A stretch of DNA of 64,000 nucleotides. It comes from Microvelia longipes. Taxonomy: Eukaryota > Arthropoda > Insecta > Hemiptera > Veliidae. Position numbers and translations under genes: made by a program. Positions 48,607-60,260 of the stretch are shown here, piece by piece. Within the stretch, counting starts at the first letter, position 1. Each line of letters opens with the position of its first letter. The DNA lies in NCBI GenBank assembly GCA_018340805.1, contig JACMZG010001913.1, positions 10,237,590-10,301,589 on the forward strand, in the 5' to 3' direction. Under the pieces are notes generated by a model that saw only the letters and a program-made list of their open reading frames with translations, ran no database searches and was not told where the DNA came from.

Positions 48607-48959
48607 TGTAAAACTGTAATTATTCGAAAAAATAATAATAAACAAGTACGTAAAAACTTTAACACATTTAAAGTAAATAAATGCAGGGATATTGTATAAT
48701 AAGAAGACAAAATATTATTAATAGAACAAAAATCTAAAGTAAACCAGATAAAGTAGATTAAAAAAATAACTACCTTGTTGCGTCCTTTTGCCTTGTCAGC
48801 ATTTTGTCAATTTTCCTGTTAGTATGTTGGTAGCAGCCTTTACAAGGCCTTAATTATATATATCTATTTCGACCAGCCGTTCCACGACCCCGTTTCCTGA
48901 CTTAACTGTAGTATTTGCTCCCCCCCCCCCTTACGCTACTAACACCAAATAAATAGTTT

Positions 48960-49060
48960 GATCAATTTAACGTGTAGTAATATGTAGACCAATAAATGTG
49001 TCAAGTTTATCTCATTTTCAGCATTAGTTCAATTTTTATCGAATGCCTTGCATCACTTTT
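48960..49060 (+). mobile_element. Family A body fragment
   Basis: GTAGACCAATAAATGTGTCAAG..TTCAGCATTAGTTCAATTTT matches the middle of family A. Both ends are absent. Confidence 0.55.
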
Positions 49061-49387
49061 AATAAATAAATAATAATTAATCAATTAATTATTGTATTTA
49101 TTTTTTGTTACAGGTGAGTGTGAATATCCATCAATCTGGTAAAAATATTATCATATTATTCTAATTGGGGAACTTTAACCATTCACTCTTTTTCCGCAAG
49201 ACTTTACCTTCTTACACGTGTAAAAAAGAGGCTTCGAGTAACGTCATCTCAGTTAAACAGCAATAACTGTTCCGGCCGGGGTTCGAGTACGGGTCAGGAC
49301 GATATCTGTTTCTTTGCTTCGGTGGCAGATAGTGTGCTCATTTCTAAATCCTGTGTGGGAGTTAATAACTGAGGCTGAGAGAGCTCA

Positions 49388-49700
49388 CTACTCAGAAATA
49401 GCTCATTTATTGGAGACAAGTGAGCTATTTACTAGGGTATGAAAAAGCAAATAGCTCATTTGTTGGAGACAAGTGAGCTATTTACTAGGGTATGAAAAGC
49501 AAATAGCTCATTGTTGGAGACAAGTGAGCTATTTACTAGGGTATGAAAAAGCAAATAGCTCATTTGTTGGAGACAAGTGAGCTATTTACTAGGGTATGAA
49601 AAAGCAAATAGCTCATTTGTTGGAGACAAGTGACTATTTACTAGGGTAATGAAAAAGCAAATAGCTCATTTGTTGAGACAAGTGAGCTATTTACTAGGTG
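49388..49700. repeat. 53-bp tandem repeat, ~6 copies
   Basis: The unit is AAATAGCTCATTTGTTGGAG, ACAAGTGAGCTATTTACTAG, GGTATGAAAAAGC. AATAGCTCA..TGAGCTATT makes each unit a hairpin. Differences between units are nearly all one-base losses or gains. Confidence 0.93.
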
Positions 49701-49712
49701 ATGAAGCTTGTG

Positions 49713-50236
49713 CAGCATGTTTTTTACCTTTCCACGCATATTACCGTAGCTATACGGAATACAACATTTCAAATGCACCATAGACTTTCAAAATGGGCTC
49801 ACCCCCCCCCCCCCCCCATCCCCCTGTAAGTTACAATTGTGAGTTCAAATTTACCATTATTATTTTTGTGACCATTACCCTAATATGGTTATTTTGTTTC
49901 CAATTTTGGCAAATTTAAAAATTAAAATTAAAGCATAACGTAATATTGCCTTTTTTAAAAACTTTTTTTAAAAACAGCATGTTTTTTACCTTTCCACGCA
50001 TATTACCGTAGCTATACGGAATACAACATTTCAAATGCACCATAGACTTTCAAAATGGGCTCAACCCCCCCCCCCCCCCCCTCCCCCCATCCCCCCTGTA
50101 AGTTACAATTGTGAGTTCAAATTTACCATTATTATTTTGGTGACCATTACTCTAATATGGTTATTTTGTTTCCAATTTTGGCAAATTTAAAAAGTAAAAT
50201 TAAAGCATACCGTAATATTGCCTTTTTTAAAAACTC
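49713..50236. repeat. 262-bp tandem duplication
   Basis: CAGCATGTTTTTTACCTTTC starts at 49713 and 49975. The copies agree closely except in the poly-C run (49801-49817, then 50063 on). Each contains ATTACCGTAGCTATACGGAA and CCATTACYCTAATATGG. Confidence 0.92.
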
Positions 50237-50329
50237 TATACAATCCTAAAAAATTTGATACCAAGTGATCACCATGATTCGGTAATTTTTCATTAAGCTA
50301 TTGTTTGACATATATCATAGATTTTTGTT

Positions 50330-51073
50330 GCTGTATTCATTACTACGAGTTATGACGTTATAAAAAAATATTGGTTTAGGTAGCACAACTACATCTATAG
50401 GCTGATTTTTGTACAAAGTTTTAACTTTCTAGCATAAATACACTATAGACCAAGAGCCCAGGGGTTTTTTGTTAGTAAAAAGTGTAATGGCTGGAACCGG
50501 TCTCAATTTTTCGTAAATACCTTCCCTGAACAAGGATGTGCAATTCTGCCGACTCGTATCGGATGGGTGTCCCAGGCAGAACGCACTTTACAGGTCAAAT
50601 TTACCACCGAAGTTAATAAAAAGTGTAATGGCTGGAAACGGGTTTAATTTTTCGTAAATACCTTCCTGAACAAGGATCTACAATTTTGTCGACTCGTTTC
50701 GGATGGGCGTCCCAGGCAGAACGCACTTTACAGGTCAAATTTACCACCCAAGTTAACAAACAGTGTAATGCCTGGGACGCCCATCCCATACGAGTCGGCA
50801 GAATTGCAGATCCTTGTTCAGGAAGGTATTTACGAAAAATTGAGACCGGTTCCAGCCATTACACTTTTTATTAACAAAAACACCCCTGGGCTCTTGGTCT
50901 ACTAGGAGCTGAGATGATAACAGACACACACACATACAAACAGACAATTTTATGAAAACCACTTAGGAGGCCTTAATATCACCTGAAACAGATAGTTCAG
51001 GTTACGTCCCGATTTCGGATTTTTTTCGCAAACACAATACTTTTCCTATATACGGTATAAATGAGGAAAAGTA
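50330..51073 (-). mobile_element. Family A element, GTACC end missing
   Basis: Body blocks from TTGGTTTAGGTAGCACAACT to ACACACACACATAC, ending CCTATATACGGTATAAATGAGG and AAAAGTAA. It is interrupted by the foldback at 50447-50904. Confidence 0.75.
50447..50904. mobile_element. Foldback inside family A, 3-bp target
   Basis: The tips TAGACCAAGAGCCCAGGGG and complement bound arms of ~130 bases carrying GTGTAATGGCTGGAACCGG and TTTTTCGTAAATACCTTCC. The ~130-bp arm segment is also tandemly duplicated inside (50480-50610 and 50617-50760). CTA flanks both sides, and family A copies without the insertion read CACTAGGAGC there, so the empty site is visible. Confidence 0.85.
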
Positions 51074-51079
51074 ATAATA

Positions 51080-51945
51080 TAAACGTTGTTAAAATTAAAA
51101 TAGAAATCAGTAGGATGCAAGATGCCTTCTCGTATGTTTACTTTAACAATAACTAACCATGCACTATTTATCAGTGCGGGACTAGTGCCAAATATGTGTC
51201 AAACATGTTTAACTTTAGTTAATAATGTATTGAACCTAGCTGCAGTGGCATCGACCTCACACCTCACTCTACCGAGTAATTTGTGACTCAGCAAAAATTG
51301 CATGTACAGTCTATCGTTTAGTTTAAAAATCCCCAAGGTCATAAGTATTTTGGGGATTGATCAATCAGAGAAGCCGCTGTCAACCTCTCACTTAAAAAGA
51401 GAAAACAAATCCCTACTGCAATAACTGCTGTAGGGAATAAACCTTCTTGCCGGCAATCGTTCACTTTGTTTGTGGTTCTTCTTTTGATTACATCATTTTA
51501 AAAACTTCTTTCAAATTAATCTTAAAATAAAACTACACAAAAGAAATGTAAAAAACAAATACGGTTAAATAACCTGATTTGTTTACATCAAAGAGACTAA
51601 ACTATTAGAGGGAGTACAGAACCCCATTAACACAGTGATAAGGGGTCTGGAAGTGAGACAGTTTCCATAGGTGCCGTAACTGTACTTACCCCTACTATAG
51701 TCTCCCTAGAGAGAGACTAGATACTCCCCCACCCCTCTACAACTCCTATTGTAGCATGCACTCTACTAACGACGGAAATTTTTCAGTGATGCCACATTAA
51801 TCCACTTTATTAAAATCTAACAATTAAAGGATACATGCAATAGATAATAATTAAAACTTGTTTTACTTGATTTAAAACAAAATAGTCGAAAAATAATGTA
51901 ATATTTACGTGAAATTGTAATTATTAGGAAAAATAAAAATAATGA
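51080..51945. other. Spacer
   Basis: No gene. ACAGTCTATCGTTTAGTTTA at ~51306 has its complement at ~54061. The minus frame 51817-52029 is unsupported. Confidence 0.4.
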
Positions 51946-51954
51946 CGTCACCAA

Positions 51955-53490
51955 TGTACCGTTACAGCACCTAGTACCCAAAATGATAAGAACTGTTGTA
52001 GTAATAGTATTAGTCTCTTTGTATGGCACCTAGCTACCCAAGGAATGATAAGAACTGTTGTATCCTCCCTCTAATAGTATTAGTCTCTTCACCTAGCTAC
52101 CCAAGGAATGATAAGAACTGTTGTATTAGTCTCTTTGTTAGCACCTAGCTACCCAAGGAATGATAAGAGCTGGTAATAGTATTAGTCTCTTTGTATGGCA
52201 CCTAGCTACCCAAGGAATGATATGTGTATCCTCCCTGTAATAGTATTAGTTCTCTTTGTATGGCACCTGCTACCAAGCTGTTGTATCGTCCTTTGTATGC
52301 ACCTAAGCTATGATAAGAACTGTTGTATCCTCCTGTAATAGTATTAGTCTCTTTGTATGGCACCTAGCTACCCAAGGAATGATAAGAACTGTTGTATCCT
52401 CCCTCTAAGTATTAGTCTCTTTGTATGGCACCTAGCTACCCAAGGAATGATAAGAACTGTTTGTATCCTCCCTGTAATAGTATTAGTCTCTTTGTATGGC
52501 ACCTAGCTACCAAGGAATGATAAGAACTGTTGTATCCTCCTGTAATAGTATTAGTCTCTTTGTATGGCACCTAGCTACCCAAGGAATGATAAGAACTGTT
52601 GTATCCTCCCTGTAATAGTATAGTCTCTTTGTATGGCACCTAGCTACCCAAGGAATGATAAGAACTGTTGTATCCTCCCTGTAATAGTATTAGTCTCTTT
52701 GTATGGCACCTAGCTACCCCAAGGAATGATAAGAACTGTTGTATCCTCCTGTAATAGTATTGTCTCTTGTATGGCACCTAGCTACCCAAGGAATGATAAG
52801 AACTGTTGTATCCTCCCTGTAATAGTATTAGTCTCTTTGTATGGCACCTAGCTACCCAAGAATGATAAGAACTGTTGTATCCTCCCTGTAATAGTATTAG
52901 TCTCTTTGTATGGCACCTAGCTACCCAAGGAATGATAAGAACTGTTGTATCCTCCCTGTAATAGTATTAGTCTCTTTGTATGGCACCTAGCTACCCAAGG
53001 AATGATAAGAACTGTTGTATCCTCCCTCTAAGTATTAGTCTCTGGTATGGCACCTAGCTACCCAAGGAATGATAAGAACTGTTGTATCCTCCCTGTATAT
53101 AGTATTAGTCTCTTTGTATGGCACCTAGCTACCCAAGAATGATAAGAACTGTTGTATCCTCCCTGTAATAGTATTAGTCTCTTTGTATGGCACCTAGCTA
53201 CCCAAGGAATGATAAGAACTGTTTGTATCCTCCCTGTAATAGTTTAGTCTCTTTGTATGGCACCTAGCTACCCAAGGAATGATAAGAACTGTTGTATCCT
53301 CCTGTAATAGTATAGTCCTCTTTGTATGGCACCTAGCTATGATAAAACTTGTATCTCCCTGTAATGTATTAGTCCTTGTATGGCACTAGCTACCCAAGGA
53401 ATGATAAGAACTGTTGTATCCTCTGTAAAGTATTAGTCTCTTTGTATTAGCTACCCAAGGAATGATAAAACTGTTTATCCTCCTCTCCGT
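51955..53490. repeat. 70-bp minisatellite, ~21 copies
   Basis: The unit is TAGCTACCCAAGGAATGATA, AGAACTGTTGTATCCTCCCT, GTAATAGTATTAGTCTCTTT, GTATGGCACC. Inner units are nearly identical apart from scattered one-base indels; both edges are fragmentary. Confidence 0.97.
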
Positions 53491-54430
53491 TTTATCATAG
53501 TCTTTGGTTTACATAGTTTTCCCGCTCCTTATAGCAGGGATTTTAAAACCTTAAGAAGGTTTTAATCCTTATAGAAGGATGATTAAAACCTTTAATCATT
53601 CCTTATATATAGGCTATTTTTTTTCTTTTGTAATACATTTTTTCAAAGGTAATTTTCATGTATAAGATAATAAATATTAAGACAATATATCTTAATATAT
53701 AAGTAAGGATTAAGGATAATAAAATCTTTAATCATCGCTCACATAAAGGCTATTTTTTTCTTTTGTATACATTTTTTTAAAGGTATTTTATTTTGAGTTT
53801 TTTCTTTAAAAAAAAAGGAATGTTTACATAACAATTCAAATTGTAACGCTAAGCAACATGAAGACACTGCAGCTGAGGGCATGTAGCTCCACGTATAACA
53901 CATGTACCAGTAACAAAATAATCAAGTTGTTACTGAAGAGCTCTAAATAATTCTTTAAAAAACTGCTGTGTATGAATATTGTAAATAAGAGCAATAAAGA
54001 TTTTTCATTTCATTTCATTTTTTTCTTAAGAATCAGTGGTGTCTAAACTGACCTGTCGAGATTTTTAAACTAAACGATAGACTGTATTCACAACTTTTCT
54101 AGTGTTGTAAAATCACGTGGTACAGTGTACAAAACGTTAACACAATACCCTTACACGTACTACCTATCCCTAACGACAGGTGGTATTGTTAAGAAACCTT
54201 ATTACAACGAGAAGGCTCAGAAACTTGTCAAGTCACTGATAAGGATAAGGTTTTTGTTTCTTATCACTTTCCATTTAGGATCCATATGAAACCCCCCCAC
54301 GATAACCTGCTCCTCCTGGCAAAGAACTTCTTCCTCTTTCTCGTGCCTTTGTCACTTGTCAGAAAGTTTTCTTCTTCTTTTGTAAAATTATGTTTACGTG
54401 GAAGCTGTAAAGCCACGAAGATCTTTCCTT
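53491..54430. other. AT-rich stretch
   Basis: A pair of direct repeats (TAATCCTTATAGAAGGAT-like and GGCTATTTTTTTCTTTTGTA near 53610 and 53748). No gene. Confidence 0.4.
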
Positions 54431-54435
54431 TTTTT

Positions 54436-54530
54436 ACTTTTCCTCATTTACACCGTAAGTATATAGGGAAAGTATTGTGTTTGCCAAAAGATCCGAAACC
54501 GCAATTTTACATTAATAATCCGTTTTAGAT
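54436..54530 (+). mobile_element. Family A, TTTTCC hairpin end
   Basis: ACTTTTCCTCATTTACACCG, then GTATATAGGGAAAGTATTGT, GTTTGCC and GATCCGAAACCGCAATTTTA. The remainder is replaced by the foldback complex. Confidence 0.75.
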
Positions 54531-54577
54531 CAATATTTTCTTGTTAGGGACACTAAAGAGACTACTTAGTGGTTGTT

Positions 54578-54888
54578 AAATAATTAAATGAAAAGTCTCT
54601 CCACAAAATAAACAACTTTATTGGCAAAGCGCTCTCAACCTAGCTAGAGGTCATCATCAGTGCAAAACCGTTGAAAATATAAAGAAGACAAGTGAGTCTA
54701 TGATTTAGCTTTAGATATTAGATTCAGACATTCAGAGTCTGAATCTAATATCTAAAGCTAAATCATAGACTCACTCGTCTTCCTTTTATATTTTCAACGG
54801 TTTTGCACTGATGATGACCTCTAGCTAGGTTGAAAGCGCTTCCCAAAAAATTTTTTATTTTGTGGAGAGACTTTTCATTTAATTATTT
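54578..54888. mobile_element. Foldback, ~150-base arms
   Basis: AATAATTAAATGAAAAGTCT, CTAGAGGTCATCATCAGTGC and CTAAATCATAGACTC-type blocks are mirrored across a centre near 54735. It carries the CATCATCAGTGC motif seen at 8026 and 48417. Confidence 0.9.
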
Positions 54889-55284
54889 ATGATGAACTCC
54901 ATTCACGCTCATTCTCAAGATGTAATGGTTGTTAATTTATTTATTCATTACGATATTTCGCCTGTAATTCCAAGCATATTCATGTATAATAGAAATGTAT
55001 ATAATAGAATTTAGTCTTTAATTTATTAATTAATTAGACTTAATTTATTTTTAATTACTTCATTGTTTGATCTCCTTTTTTTCGTTAAATGTATGTTTTT
55101 CCAATTAATAGTGTCTTTACAATGCACTTTGATGATTTGAGGCTTTGCCTAGAAGAATTTAGGTGATATTAATATGGTAGCACTAGTTTTTTTAAATTTC
55201 TGACGTAGTTAGAATTTTCCTAACTTATTATTTCTAATTAAAAAGGTTGTATTTACCGCAAGTTGAAGAAGCAATCGAAGAATC

Positions 55285-55737
55285 AATTTATTTTTTCATT
55301 ACGATATTTTGCTTGTAATTCCAAGCATATTCATGTATAATAGAAATAATAAATCGAAGAATCAGCTACCGTCGATACTTGCTGTTGGATATAAATATCC
55401 CTGGACCGGTTTCGGCATAACGCCATCATCAGCAGGCGGGGCAACACTCGAGCTCTCAACTAATAAAGTTAAATCAGTGATTAAGCACGACGAGCCCTCA
55501 TCTTCAGAGGGCTCGTCGTGCTTATTGAGACTAGAAGTTAATCACTGATTTAACTTAATTAGTTGAGAGCTCGAGTGTTGCCCCGCCTGCTGATGATGGC
55601 GTCATGCCGAAACCAGTCTAGGGATATTTATATCCAACAGCAAGTATCGACGGTAGCTGATTCTTCGATTTATTATTTCTATTATACATGAATATGCTTG
55701 GAATTACAAGCAAAATATCGTAATGAAAAAATAAATT
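55285..55737. mobile_element. Foldback, ~215-base arms, 7-base loop
   Basis: Arms contain AATCGAAGAATCAGCTACCG, ATATAAATATCCCTGGACCG, GTTTCGGCATAACGCCATCA and GCGGGGCAACACTCGAGCTC. The centre is GACGAGCCCTC-ATCTTCA-GAGGGCTCGTC. One 13-base asymmetry lies at ~55524-55536. The frame 55309-55548 is arm sequence. Confidence 0.92.
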
Positions 55738-55884
55738 AACAACCATTAAGTAGTCTCTTTAGTGTCCCTAACAAGAAAACATTGAACTATTATGGAGACC
55801 AATAATGTCTTGTATTATTTATCAATAATAAATTGAGTAATTCTGAATAGTTCTAACCAAGTTGTCTATTTTTTTGTGTATTTA

Positions 55885-56050
55885 TGCTGTAGAGTTAACC
55901 CAGTGTATTTATGCTGTAGAGTTAACCCAGTGTATTTATGCTGTAGAGTTAACCCCAGTGTATTTATGCTGTAGAGTTAACCCAGTGTATTTATGCTGTA
56001 GATTAACCCAGTATTTATGCTGTAGAGTTAACCCAGTGTATTTATGCTAG
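55885..56050. repeat. 27-bp tandem repeat, ~6 copies
   Basis: GTGTATTTATGCTGTAGAGT followed by TAACCCA. TGTATTTATGCTAGAGAGTT also occurs in family A bodies (63230), so the unit probably arose from a family A fragment. Confidence 0.92.
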
Positions 56051-56089
56051 AGAGTTAAAACTTGGTTTAAAAATCAAACTTTATTTTTC

Positions 56090-56450
56090 AAAGAGAGTCC
56101 GAAGACGCACTGCTATATGAATTAGTTGATTTCCATATTCTTATAATAAGCGCATAGAGATTCCGAAGACGTACTGCAATATAAATTAGTCGATTTCCAT
56201 ATTCTTATAATAAGCGCATAGCGATTCCGAAGATGTACTGCAATATGAATTAGTTAATTTCCATATTCTTAGAATGAGCGCAAAGCGATTCCGAAGACGT
56301 ACTGCAATATAAAATAGTTGATGTCCATATTCTTAGAATGAGCGCATAGCGATTCCGAAGATGTACAATATAAATTAGTTGATTTTCATCTTCTTAGAAT
56401 TAACAAAGCAATTCCGATATGATATAGAGAGGAAAAGTTCAGAGGTAATC
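56090..56450. repeat. 64-bp tandem repeat, ~5 copies
   Basis: The unit holds GATTCCGAAGACGTACTGCA and CCATATTCTTAGAATGAGCG. The last unit runs into GAGGAAAAGTTCAGAGGTAA, a family A terminus, so this is an amplified family A end. Confidence 0.9.
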
Positions 56451-57025
56451 CGTGGCCGAGTTTTGGATCTGACTTTAAGTGTTTGTTGCTGTTGTTTGAA
56501 TCGTTTCGAAGTTTCTTAAGAACTAAACGAACTTGTGTTACTTGTAGACTGGGATCGAGACTAATTAGAAGGAAGGGATTTCCTTCCTCTCTGTTTGTTG
56601 TTTAATGAATGGTCTCGCTTTGTAGTTGGTATTCCGTTTGTCAATGTTTCTCTGTATCTTTGTTAGGCTGTGCGACACATTTTTACTGTTTTATCAACAA
56701 TTGTACTCTTTGTTGTTTGGTTTTTTGTCACTCTTCGTTATATTTAGTTTTTTTTGCTAGCTCATATGCTGGATTCAATTTAAAAGGACTGTTGTTTTGA
56801 GAAAGATGCTAAATTCAGGTAGAAATAAATCCGTGTTAAGTTGGCTTATTATCTAAGACACAGTACTTAAATAGGGTTATAAAAATCAAGTCATTAAGGC
56901 CTTAGTCTCCATTTCATTTTTAGTAGTGAAAATTACGATTTGTGATGTACCGATTCATTCTTGTAGGGTCCAATTTATTTCTAAATGAAAACTGGGTACA
57001 TCATGTCAAACAAAGGTTTATAGAA
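56451..57025. other. AT-rich stretch
   Basis: No supported gene. The Cys/Phe-rich frame 56609-56800 has no recognisable features. Confidence 0.4.
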
Positions 57026-57029
57026 CAGC

Positions 57030-58135
57030 AAGTTAAATGATTTACAAGAAGATCAATGATTTATGGTAACATCAGATCGATCAATGATTTATGATAACAT
57101 CAGGTCGAATAATGATGTATGGTATAACAACTAGTCGATCAATGATTTATGATAACATCAGATAAATGATGTATGGTATAACAACTAGTCGATCAATGAT
57201 TTATGGTTACATCAGGTCGATAAATGATGTATGTATAACAACTAGTCGATCAATGATTTATGTCAGGTCGATAAATGATATGTATAACAACTAGTCGATC
57301 AATGATTTATGGTTACATCAGGTCGATAAATGATGTATGGTATAACAACAAGTCGATCAATGATTTATGATAACATCAGGTCGATAAATGATGTATGGTA
57401 TAACAATTGATCAAGTCGATCAATGATTTATGATAACATCAGGTCGATAAATGATGTATGGTATAACAACAAGTCGATCAATGATTTATGATAACATCAG
57501 GTCGATAAATGATATATGGTATAACAATTGATCAAGTCGATCAATGATTTATGATAACATCAGGTCGATAAATGATGTATGGTATAACAACAAGTCGATC
57601 AATGATTTATGATAACATCAGATCAATAAATGATGTATGGTATAACAACAAGTCGATCAATGATTTATGATAAAATCAGGTCGATAAATGAATTATGGTA
57701 TAACAACATGGGGATAAATGATTTATGGTTACATCAGATGGATCAATGATTTATGATAACATTAGGTCGATATATGATTTATGGTTACATCAGATGGACC
57801 AATGATTTATGATAACATTAGGTCGATAAATGATTTATGGTTACATCAGATCGATCAATGATTTATGATAACATCAGGTCGATAAATGATTAATGATTAC
57901 ATCAGATCGATCAATGATTTATGATAACATCTGGTCGATAAATTATTAATGGTATAACAACAGGTCGATCAATGATTTATTGTTACATCAGGTGGATCAA
58001 TGATTTATGGTTACATCAGATGGATCAATGATTTATGGTAACCATAGGTCGATCAATATTTCATGGTAGTAACAGGTCAATCATCGATTCATTGTAACAT
58101 CAGTTCGATCTAATGATAAATGGTAACAAGTCCAT
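57030..58135. repeat. 58-bp (2 x 29) tandem repeat, ~20 copies
   Basis: TCGATCAATGATTTATGATA, ACATCAGGTCGATAAATGAT, GTATGGTATAACAACAAG. The two 29-base halves (ending ACATCAGG and ACAACAAG) are related to each other. Towards 58 kb only the half unit repeats. Confidence 0.95.
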
Positions 58136-58450
58136 CAATAATTCGTGTCCTCCAGCTTATCATGGAGGCATTGGATTACCTTTATATACTTTACAGTATA
58201 TTGCTTTGCTATTTTAGGTGTACAGTTTGGTACATTTTTACTCTCAAACTGTTTTGTTTATACAATTTTACACAGAATCTGTTTTACTTCTACACTTCAG
58301 TTCAATTTTACGCTAAATCTGTCCATGAACATCGTTTATTTAGTTCGGTTCACTCTCAAGCCGAATTTTGTTTTGTTTCACATCAATTTTGAACTGAATC
58401 TACTAAAAAAACGACGTGTCCTTAATTCGGTTTACTATTGCACTAACTAA
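58136..58450. other. AT-rich stretch
   Basis: Two overlapping frames (58120-58450) have no recognised domain; no splice or promoter evidence is seen. Confidence 0.35.
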
Positions 58451-58661
58451 CCGCCTCCGTGGCCGAAGTAGTTAGAGCGTTTGACACCACGGAGGTCTGG
58501 GGTTCGCATCCCAGGTTACGCTCTCAGTTCATATACAATTTTTGTTTAAATAAATCATCGCCAACTTTAGATACGCTTTGAGCTTAAGTTCCCGCAGGGT
58601 TTATCCCTGATTAGCCGCAAGGCTCTAAACTGGCATTATTATTGTTATTATTATTATTATT
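58451..58661 (+). mobile_element. SINE1, internally deleted
   Basis: CCGCCTCCGTGGCCGAAG, then a jump to GTTTGACACCACGGAGGTCT, a B-box-like GGTTCGCATCC, and a body lacking the GGTTGCTACTACCACCC block. The tail is (ATT)n. No clear flanking repeat. Confidence 0.85.
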
Positions 58662-58744
58662 CTTGTTCTGCTTCTACGATTTAGTTTCCTGAATGTTTTT
58701 GGAAAATAAGGTATACACCTTTTACTGTGCGCACTAGCATGCGC

Positions 58745-59590
58745 ACAATGCTAATAATACAATAAAACTTGGCACGTCTGTTCTTAATATATAGGACTTA
58801 ATGTTCGGTGAATTTTACGTCGATCCAATTATTTTTCTGTGTTTTACTATAACATCTGCTGGTAGTAATATAATATTAATTTGGGGGAAGTGGAAGTAAC
58901 TACCAGGCAAGTAGGCCACATTGTTGGGCCCTTTTTGCCAGCTCCCTAAGATAGTGTTCTACTCCTTTTAATTTCAAGTGTAGGTATATTTAATCTAATC
59001 TAGACAAAAGAGCCGTGAATTTCCATGGTTCCTCTCTTGCTTTTTAAGCAATCATACATACATTCACTGACAAAACGTGCTCTAGCTGTTAAACCGAACC
59101 TCCATACACTTTGAACTACAAGACAGACAGACTATAGTAGTATAATGAATCTACTATAAGGGTCCTAAATTTTGCCTACCCAGTTTCATTTAGGGTAAGG
59201 GATCTTTAACGAGTACCTGACAACGCACAGGCTCGAGACCACCGGCTTTATGTCCCTTCTGAAGGACGTGGTACGCAGAATGTATATCCTTCTCATAAAA
59301 ATCCCAGAGGCCTGTGCTGGGATTGAACCCATGTATAAATAAACTCGGAAGTTAAAAGTCCATTCATTCTGTGTATTGGCCGTATACACTACGGATGACT
59401 CAATATAACATCTGCTAAGTATTAAAAATAATGTTTTCCAAAAAGCACAACTAGACTTTAAGATTAATAATCTTAAGTCGTTTCAAATTTCAGGAGTCCT
59501 CACAACATCTGAAGCGGTTGGTTTCTGATTTTTGTTGCAAACACAATACTTTCTCTATGTAACTACTGTAGAAATGAGAAAAAGTAAAAA
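58745..59590 (-). mobile_element. Family A element interrupted by SINE2
   Basis: Body blocks AATGCTAATAATAC..AAACTTGGCACGTCTG on the left; after the SINE, TTTTCCAAAAAGCACAACTA and TTTCTCTATGTAACTACTGT, closing with GAGAAAAAGTAA. The GTACC end is missing. Confidence 0.75.
58861..59403 (-). mobile_element. SINE2 with perfect target duplication
   Basis: 543 bp on the minus strand, flanked by TATAACATCTGCT at 58848-58860 and 59404-59416. The B-box-like GGGTTCAATCCCAGC is near 59315-59330. The A-box part is partly lost. The 3' end reads GCTGGCAAAAAGGGCCCAAC, then ATGTGGCCTACTTGCCTGG, then TATTACTACC, nearly the LINE 3' end at 11100-11180. The minus frame 59186-59389 is SINE sequence. Confidence 0.93.
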
Positions 59591-60260
59591 ACATTTCATA
59601 CTCAATGTATTACAGAAAATTTGTCTGAATTTATCAAACTACATTAGGTTTTCTTAAAAAGGGTTTATTTTAGTGGAGAGAGCTAACTGCAGGGATTGAA
59701 GCTATGCAAACTATGAAGCTTATCTCTTCACCTGTAGGGCTCCAGGACTGAAACTAATTAAGTTAGATGATTGTGGACATTGGTGGGAGCCAACACTCCT
59801 ATGTAACAACCCGTCCTAGGGTTGAATCAAATTAATGAAGTCCAAACTTATACTTGCGATAACTAAGTCCAACCATACTATATATGACTAACAATAAAGT
59901 TCGAATTGCATCAGTATTTACAGCTGTTTTCATTATCTGATTCTGCATTACTAACCTTATTAAACTTATTAGGCAAATTTTAATTTTCCTTCTACATAAT
60001 TATTTGAGCTTAAGACTTCTTTCTATTTTATTTAATCAAAACTTGCAATACCTCTGAAAAGTTATATGTATGAATTTAACGTTCGTATATCTTCCTGAGT
60101 TTACGAGCGGAGGGTTTTGATTTATTGAAGATATATAAACCCGCATGACTTGTCGGTTTTGCTGGATAATTAGAAATGGATTAAAATTTGTAACTTTCTT
60201 AATTAGATTTGATTTCTTGAGTTATAAGTAATTTTTAATGGTTTTATTTTTATATCTGTA
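59591..60260. other. AT-rich stretch
   Basis: No gene or recognised repeat. Confidence 0.4.

Larger units (their letters stand above)
54536..55785. repeat. Nested foldback complex
   Basis: The outer inverted arms TTCTTGTTAGGGACACTAAA..AGAGACTACTTA lie at 54536-54578 and ~55740-55785. Inside are two further palindromes (54578-54888 and 55285-55737), plus a longer variant of the inner arm at 54914-55284 (GGTTGTTAATTTATTTATTC). GGTTGTTA occurs on both sides of the first palindrome block, a possible 8-bp duplication. Confidence 0.8.

Noticed and set aside
48334..48699. 121-residue frame with Tyr-Ile repeats
   Set aside because: Almost entirely (TA)n; an equal frame exists on the other strand.
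49388..53490. CRISPR-like spacing of repeats
   Set aside because: Units are contiguous with no variable spacers, and the context is eukaryotic.
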